NCBI GenBank assembly: GCA_001695595.3
Contig: MBPM02000140.1
Coordinates: 1 to 64,000 of the forward strand
DNA length: 64,000 nt
From: Plasmopara viticola
Taxonomy: Eukaryota > Oomycota > Peronosporomycetes > Peronosporales > Peronosporaceae
Direction of reading: 5' to 3'
A program made the translations under genes and the position numbers. The stretch's first letter is position 1. The number at the start of each line of letters is the position of its first letter. Under the pieces are notes generated by a model. The model was not told the origin of the DNA, searched no databases, and was given only the letters and a program-made list of their open reading frames with translations. Shown in pieces: positions 57,639 to 64,000 of the stretch.

Positions 57639-57639
57639 A
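57621..57639. repeat. Target-site duplication, left of LINE-6
   Basis: CAACTGAGCTAGACGGGTA; the right copy lies outside the window. Confidence 0.9.
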
Positions 57640-57724
57640 CTTCCCAATTTGCCGGCAACTACGCAAGTCAAATCATAGGAAGTACCCCCTTTCAACCACC
57701 TTTTCTACCCTTCGTTCTATCGCA

Positions 57725-60255
57725 ATGGACAGCCCTGACATTTCTTCCCGCGCGTTTCGCAAAGAATCTTTCGAAAACGTCAAATCTGTCCCGTCTGCGT
57801 TGTTACTTACTGTAAGTAATCATCAATTGGAGAAGGGACTCGATATAGAGTTGCCTCTGACATCCAGTTCAACTGACGACGCGGCTACGGTCACGCTGCC
57901 GAAACTTAATGCTTCCACCTCGGACGCGTTCGCTGGGTCAAGTGCGCCTGGTGGTACGGACAGCGAATCGATTCTTTCCCCTCAGTCAGGCGTCAAGAAT
58001 GTCTCGTCCCCACCAGATGAAGACATGCGTCCGACTATGGCTAGCTTACTTGCGCAGCAAGAAACCATTCGTCGGAGCACCGAGGACGTTGACGCTGCGC
58101 GTCGGCGTGTAGAAACGCCCAAGCCACTCGCCTGCGACATTGAAGCAATCGAACGTCAGTACGGTGCTGGCGGGGACTGGTCATTTATCGCCTCTCACAT
58201 GGAGCAGGCGCGGCCATATACCCTTCCTCGTGCCAAGTACGATATGGTTATCGATACCGGACGCATGTTGCAAAAACACCGCTCCAGAAGATTATGGCAT
58301 CGCTAACGGGCAAGCATCACGGCAATGATGTACTTGAGTGCCTGTACAGCAACTTCGAGATTGGCCAAGTGTCCAAACTTCCCGGTGGCAAAATTCGAAT
58401 TAAAGTTAAGTCGAAGGACGCCTGCATCGCTCTCGAACGCACAAAGATAAACATCTTAGGGGGTGTATTTATGTTTAAGGAATTCGACGTGCTAGGTGGC
58501 AAGTACTTTGTCGATATTTCTAATGTTGACTCGGACACGAAAACGGACGTAATGTTGCACCGCTTATTCTTGATGGGCTGCAAACCGGTGTACGATACCT
58601 TCCGTGAAGTGAACCTTGCAACTGGAATAACGTCAGCCACCTGGAGAGTATACTTCCTTAGCACGACATGCCCTGGTCCTCTCATTGTGAATGGATCGGT
58701 TTGTGACCAGCTCCAATTCGACAACAAACTGCACCCCGTGCACGGAAAGAACGCTCCATATCCTTCCGAGCGCTTGCCGTTCGGCTATCGTTCGCATCAT
58801 TTCATCGACCTGTGCACGAGCGACACCAACTTGCAACGTCCAGCCACTCCAACCGGGTCATCGCCACTGCAAACTGTCACGGCACTTGCTGTAGCAAAAC
58901 AGGAGCATCAAACGAACCCAAACATAGCCATTTCGAAGTCCAAGTCGATGACCTCGCTGCAGCGTGCAGTACAAGAGTCCAGAGCGAAAAATGATAAGAA
59001 GCTTCAACAAGAAGTTCAGCATGGTCTGCCACACAACTGCAATCAGCTCGCGAGTCCTCCAAGCTGCACTGACGATATTCTGTCAGTTGCAACGTTCGAA
59101 GGGTCGAGCGGAAAGATTTCTCCGCCCCGCAGTCCCGAAAGCAGTATGAAGAGACCAACGATGTATCTTACAAACGGAGAAACCTCAGACGGATTCGCCA
59201 CCGTCTGCAACAGCAAAAAACGGAGCCGCGGAGACATTGACTTCTCAAATCTTCTTACCAAAAAACAGACGCAATCACTCGATGGAATCGCGACTAAAAA
59301 CTTCTTTGACGTCCTGCAGAACATGGAAGTCGATCTTGAGCTTAAAGACGTCACGGCAAGCAAGAAGTATGGCTTACGCAAGCAGATTGTACCAGTAGCC
59401 GTGGCACGTCCTATGGGAATGGCCACCGCAAAGGAGTCGGTATTTCTCATGGAAAAACACCACACAAAAATTAAAAAAGCAGCGAAGGCTACGTCGATCC
59501 AAGAGGTTACCGAGGCAATGATCAATGATGAAAATACTGCCCTGCTTGATACGTTGCCAGATCGTCTTGTGCTTGCAGACGAAAAGGTCGATGGCATGGT
59601 CAAGTTACTTGATAATGCATCAAATCCAGACCTTGTGATGAAACCGGCAGCTCAATGTCCGATGGCTTTCAACAGTGCGTTGTCCCTTAAAATGGCAGGT
59701 GACCACCGCATCATCGCTGAAATTGCGCAACTGCATGCAATCAATCGCGTATTATCAGCTACGTACCCGACAGAAGACACAACTTTTGTTACAAAGTGGA
59801 AACGTGTCATGAATATGCCACTACCATCCAACCGCCATGACATCTTCAAGGCATGTGCCAAGTGGTGGACCCACTCTGACACGATTACGGAGCTTGCGCG
59901 TGCGTCGAAGGCACTCGGTATATTTGAGCTTGCGCTCATGTCCATTGCTCCGACACTCTTTACAAATGACCACTGGATTCAATACTTTACAGGCCAGCCA
60001 GTCGAATGGATCTTGGCACACCACATGCGCTTTTTGCATCCCAACACACTGCTACGGCTGCTGCGTTCTAAGGTTGGAGAGCTTTGTATGGAGCAGTGGC
60101 GTGATGTACAATGGCAAGGTCACCTTCTAGACGATCTCGAAGTGCTCCGCCAGCTTGAAGGATACTATCCGGACGACTCATCGGTGTTAAAGATTCAATT
60201 AAATGCTGGCTCCTTGGCTACGACTGTGGCTGGAGCTGTTTCCAGTCGCTGCTAA
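57725..60255 (+). pseudogene. LINE-6 ORF1, one frameshift
   Basis: ATG at 57725, a single VPSA unit. One base is lost near 58270 (CATGTTGCAAAAACACC). After that the frame is open from 58294 to 60255 (653 codons), the longest ORF1 segment in the window, with the RRM-like block and the whole C-terminal half (KAAKATSIQEV, ACAKWWTHSD, LLRLLRSKVGELCMEQW). Confidence 0.92.
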
Positions 60256-63200
60256 AGTTGGGTTGAAAGAACAACACGCCTGGAACGCTCTCTCGCTTAT
60301 GACCGTGAACACAAACGGCATCAAGCGAAATGGTCACCTCTTCATTGACAATCTTTTAGCCAAGCACTCGCTAACATGCGTCCAAGAAACCAAGTTTGCT
60401 GACGCGCAGCATCTTAATACGTTCAAGTTTCACCTCTGCTCAAATTTTGCCCACAAACTCTTCGTCAATGACAGTAACACGCGGCTCGATCGACCCACGC
60501 GCGGTCGCAGTAGTGGAGTACTGACACTGCTACGTTCTGATTTTCCTGGTATCGAAACGGCTGCAGAAATGGTACACCTGACTGTGCCGGGAAGGTATCT
60601 TGTTGTAAAGGTAACGGTTCAACGTGCTCCCGTCTACATTCACAATGTGTACGCGCCTGTCGATAGACACGAAAAGCAATCGTTCTTTCTAAACCTTCCA
60701 ACAGATGGGTTTGAAAATGATGCAACGCACTTCGTACTCGGAGATTTAAATACGCCACTTGACCCTCAACTCGATTGCTCGAAACCTGACTTGCACTACG
60801 ACCAGAGCCGCTCTTCTTGTCTTGAGTGGATTGCCAAACTAGGTGTAGTTGATGCGTGGCGTACCCACCATGACTCTAAGCGAGTGTTTACTGGTCCTCT
60901 TCCTCGAAAAAATCGATTGGACTACATTCTGATTTCGGAGCAATTCTGCGACCGCTTCTACGAAAATGCCGAATATTTCCTGCCAATGCATGCTGGCGAT
61001 CATCTTGCTCATAGCGTTTCCCTTCGAAGTGGTACGCAGCTACATGGTCGTGGTTATTGGAAATTTCGGCGATACCTCCTCGAATATCCGAAGGTTGTAT
61101 CAGCAATTGAAAGGGAGGCCGAGCAGGTCCTGGACCAGCTTCGCCATTCAGAAAACCCCGGAAAAATTTGGGAAAATTGGAAAAAAAGCATCAAGACTCA
61201 GCTTCAAGACGTCCAGAAAAAGCTCAGGCAACAAGACACGCGGGAGATCGAAGATGCTCGCGTCGCATTAGATCAAGCAGCCGCCCGATACCGTGCATTG
61301 TCAGGCAAAGAGAATCGAGACTTTTTGACGATGCTTTGCGAAGCTATAAGGATATAGTCACGAGAACCCGCCAACACAATCATGATGCTTCTTTTGACTT
61401 TCAAGTCAACAACTCGGAACGCTCAACATCTCATTTTTTTCGTCCCTTAGACACAAGTTTGCGACGCGTTTCGATTGAGGAGGTTATAACACCAAGTGGA
61501 CATGTCTCAACGAATCCTCAAGAAATCTCTCTGCGTTTCTTGGAGCACTGGGGATCTGAGATGGGTGATGTCAAGAGTCCAATCGAATCGGCCTCTGAGC
61601 CAAATGTCGCGCAGCAACGCATACTTCTTGACTCAATTTCGAGAGTCGTCCCAGTCACGAGCTGCACAGCTTTGGAAGCCGACCTGACCACTGCTGACCT
61701 TGCAACTGCAATCCGGCATATGAGAGCGACATCCTCTCCAGGCATGGACGGTTTAACGGCTGGATTTTATCAGGTGGCACCATCAGTATTTGGCGAGTGC
61801 CTCGCGATTGTTTTCAAGGATAGACTGAGGCGCGGCGAGCTTCTAGCGTCTCAGCGTAAATCAGCGGTCGTACTGCTACATAAGAAAGGTTCACGCGCTG
61901 AGCCTGGCAATTATCGTCCAATTGCACTCGTGCCAGTCGACGTGAAGGTGCTGTCAAAAGCACTGACATATCGATTACAAAAAGTAATACTGAACCTGAT
62001 CCATCCAGACCAAAAAGGCTTCGTCAAGACCCGATCAATTCATCATCATGTACGCTTTCTTGCCGATCTGCAAGACCTTGTGACAAATCGAGACGAAGAG
62101 ACCTACGCACTTTTCCTGGACTTTCAAAAGGCATTCGACCGTGTAAATTGGTCGTATATGTTTCGGCTGCTGGCTTGCATGGGCTTCGGACCAGTTTTTA
62201 TTTCATGGATTCAGCTCTTGTACACCAAACCGAAGGCACACCTGCTCATCAATGGTAATATCCAGCCAGCTTTGCACCCTACTCGAGGCGTGAAGCAAGG
62301 AGACCCTTTGTCGGCACTCCTATTTGTGCTTACAATTGATCCTCTTGGAAATTTACTTCGCAAACATGACGAATACGGGATATGTCTGAATGCGAATTGT
62401 ATGGTGACAAGTATGTTTTTCGCGGATGACTCGACGTTGCTCGCCGGGTCAATTGATCACGTTCGGGCTCAGCTTGCAATTGTAGACGTGTACTGTGCTG
62501 GCTCTGGAGCAAGACTTAATTTGTCCAAGTCGGTACTGCTGGCCCTAAATCGTAGCATGGTGTGTCCTGCACTTCCCGGGGTCCAAGTTCTTGGACGTTC
62601 CGACACCACAAAATACTTAGGCATCCCGTTCGGTCAGGCGTCAGTCAACGACATGATTACCAATTTTTTGGACGCTCGCTTCTTTGAGAGCATAAAATCA
62701 TGGTACAGGCGTGCCCGCACACTTCGAGGTAGACTGCTCGTTGCACAGACGATGGTGCTATCGCGTTTGTGGCACTACACTCAGCACGCGAATATATCTC
62801 GGGTCATTGTGCGGCGTTGGCAATCGATGCTTAATCGGTTTGTTCTGAGTCGTAAGCATGATCGTGACGAAAAGCACGTGATGCTCATCCCGAGCGAATT
62901 TCTTTATCACAAGCGCACCCACGGTGGTCTTGGTATTCCACGTCTCGATGCCCAGCTCAAAAAGCAACGTCTTGCGCTGTTATTGCAGGTTATCGGAGCT
63001 GTAATTGGTGATGATGAGCAGAACTGGACGGCGGCGAGCATGGAGCTGCTGACGTCTGGATTACCTTGCTATGGCGGATGCCACGCACTCGACTTTCTTA
63101 CAATCTCACCGCTTCGTCACGGCAAGCCTACTCACTTGGCCGAACTGCAATGTGGTGGAGAGAGACGTGGGTGTGTTGGTACAAGACACGATGGAATGTC

Positions 63201-64000
63201 ACGTGGCATGACTTGAGTTTGCACGAACGCGCCATGTATGGCCTACATCAGCCAATTTGGCTCCATGCTGATGCTGATCTTCACTACGAGAGGCGAACAC
63301 GATCCGATACGGTGGTGGTGCATCGACGTTGTCTAGGTCTGGTCGCCGAACCACAACGAAGCTTTCGTCTCCATATCTCATGTAGCTTCAAATTACGGTC
63401 ACTCGCTGACTTCAGGTGTGTAGGTGAAGCGTGGCCAGCTGCAACCACCTTCGTACAGCGACATATCGACTACACGCTTGTCTCAGTGCGACCGTACACA
63501 CAGATGAAGTGGCTGCGCTCGCTGTACCGGGATGCGACGCAAATTGTTGACCGCCTTGGAGCACAACAACTTGTACGGGAATCGTCAAGCATAGACGCAC
63601 ACGGATGTCTGCTTCCACGAGTTGGCTACAGAAAAAAAGCGAAGATATTCTTGATCCCGAAGATTCCACGGTCAGCGATCCTGAAAATTGTCTGGGCGCC
63701 TAACCCTCCAAAAAAGCCGCACCCGATGAAAATTTACTCAAAGCGTGGCGACGACCAACAGATTGAAGCATTCGCGGAGTATCGAAAGCGGCTGCGCCAG
63801 ATCCTGCTTCCGGTCTTCGAAGACTTGCAATTTCGTCTTGCGTTTCGCTTGCTACCCGTGCGATCGCGCTTCTGGTTCTTGGAGACGTCACATCCAGGCA
63901 TCCGTAAATGCGTGCGCGCAGGATGCAAAGCGATAGAGACTGAGAAGCATTTATTTTTCGACTGCACGCTGGCGTCAAGGCTCTGGTGTCAGATCTTGCA
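60203..64000 (+). pseudogene. LINE-6 ORF2 (endonuclease-reverse transcriptase), 3' end outside window
   Basis: The endonuclease and linker are open from 60203 to about 61325, without the TGA seen in LINE-5. A one-base loss near 61322 shifts the frame. The RT is open to 63216 with all core motifs (FLDFQKAFDRV, TRGVKQGDPLS, MFFADDSTLL, KYLGIPFGQ). The frameshift near 63128 (GGCAAGCCTACTCACTTGG) is shared with LINE-5. The remaining part reads to the end of the window and includes CVRAGCKAIET and HLFFDC. Confidence 0.92.

Larger units (their letters stand above)
55105..57639 (-). repeat. tRNA-Lys tandem array V, split by SINE-2
   Basis: Units 55105-55660, 55661-56247 and 56248-56806, then SINE-2 and its target copy, then unit 57082-57639 abutting LINE-6. 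Units are more diverged from one another than in array III. The last unit is a near copy of array IV. Confidence 0.92.
57640..64000 (+). mobile_element. LINE-6: young copy, 3' end outside window
   Basis: Starts with CTTCCCAATTTGCCGG. ORF1 is complete apart from one frameshift, and ORF2 runs to the window edge. Near-identical to LINE-5, including its left-flanking array unit and an RT frameshift, so the two probably arose by duplication of a larger segment. Confidence 0.94.

Overview
This window is a eukaryotic repeat domain with no single-copy host gene that I can defend. ORF style, CpG-rich codon use in the oldest element and the repeat types suggest an oomycete (Phytophthora/downy-mildew type). 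That assignment is inference, not a database result. The scaffold is a tandem repeat with a unit of about 547, 558 or 587 bp. Each unit carries one tRNA-Lys(UUU)-type gene on the minus strand, and 30 copies are visible. Five blocks of this array (5977-6534, 11463-14062 plus 18450-19961, 29384-38840, 46720-47277, 55105-57639) alternate with retrotransposons.

Six copies of an APE-type non-LTR retrotransposon (here LINE-1 to LINE-6) lie on the plus strand: 1-5957 (5' end outside the window), 6811-11443, 19962-29364, 38841-46700, 47278-55085 and 57640-64000 (3' end outside). Every visible junction is at the same base of the tRNA-Lys gene. Each insertion is flanked by the same 19-bp target-site duplication, CAACTGAGCTAGACGGGTA, which is the first bases and D-arm/A-box of the tRNA read on the plus strand. 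Each LINE encodes an ORF1 of about 850-900 codons with an RRM-like segment. Its ORF2 of about 1,370-1,400 codons has an apurinic endonuclease, an L1/Tx1-like reverse transcriptase and a C-terminal Cys/His motif. None is intact: all carry frameshifts or stops, and LINE-2 has lost its RT. LINE-3 is an older, GC-richer subfamily with an unusual 2.6-kb 3' region. That region contains an antisense reading frame with a chromodomain-like segment and a possible cysteine-protease-like tail.

Two copies of a 256-257-bp tRNA-headed SINE (6535-6791 and 56807-57062) sit at exactly the same target with the same 19-bp duplication, and their last bases resemble LINE-3. The window therefore looks like a tRNA-Lys landing pad used by an autonomous site-specific LINE and a non-autonomous partner SINE.

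A minus-strand Ty1/copia element (14063-18449) with identical 206-bp LTRs interrupts one array unit outside the tRNA. Its primer-binding site matches the anticodon region of initiator tRNA-Met and overlaps the gag start codon. A single in-frame TAG splits its polyprotein. A segment of about 10.36 kb (array unit plus LINE-5/LINE-6) appears to be duplicated, because both copies share private variants and one RT frameshift. Frequent one-base indels could be real decay or sequencing error.
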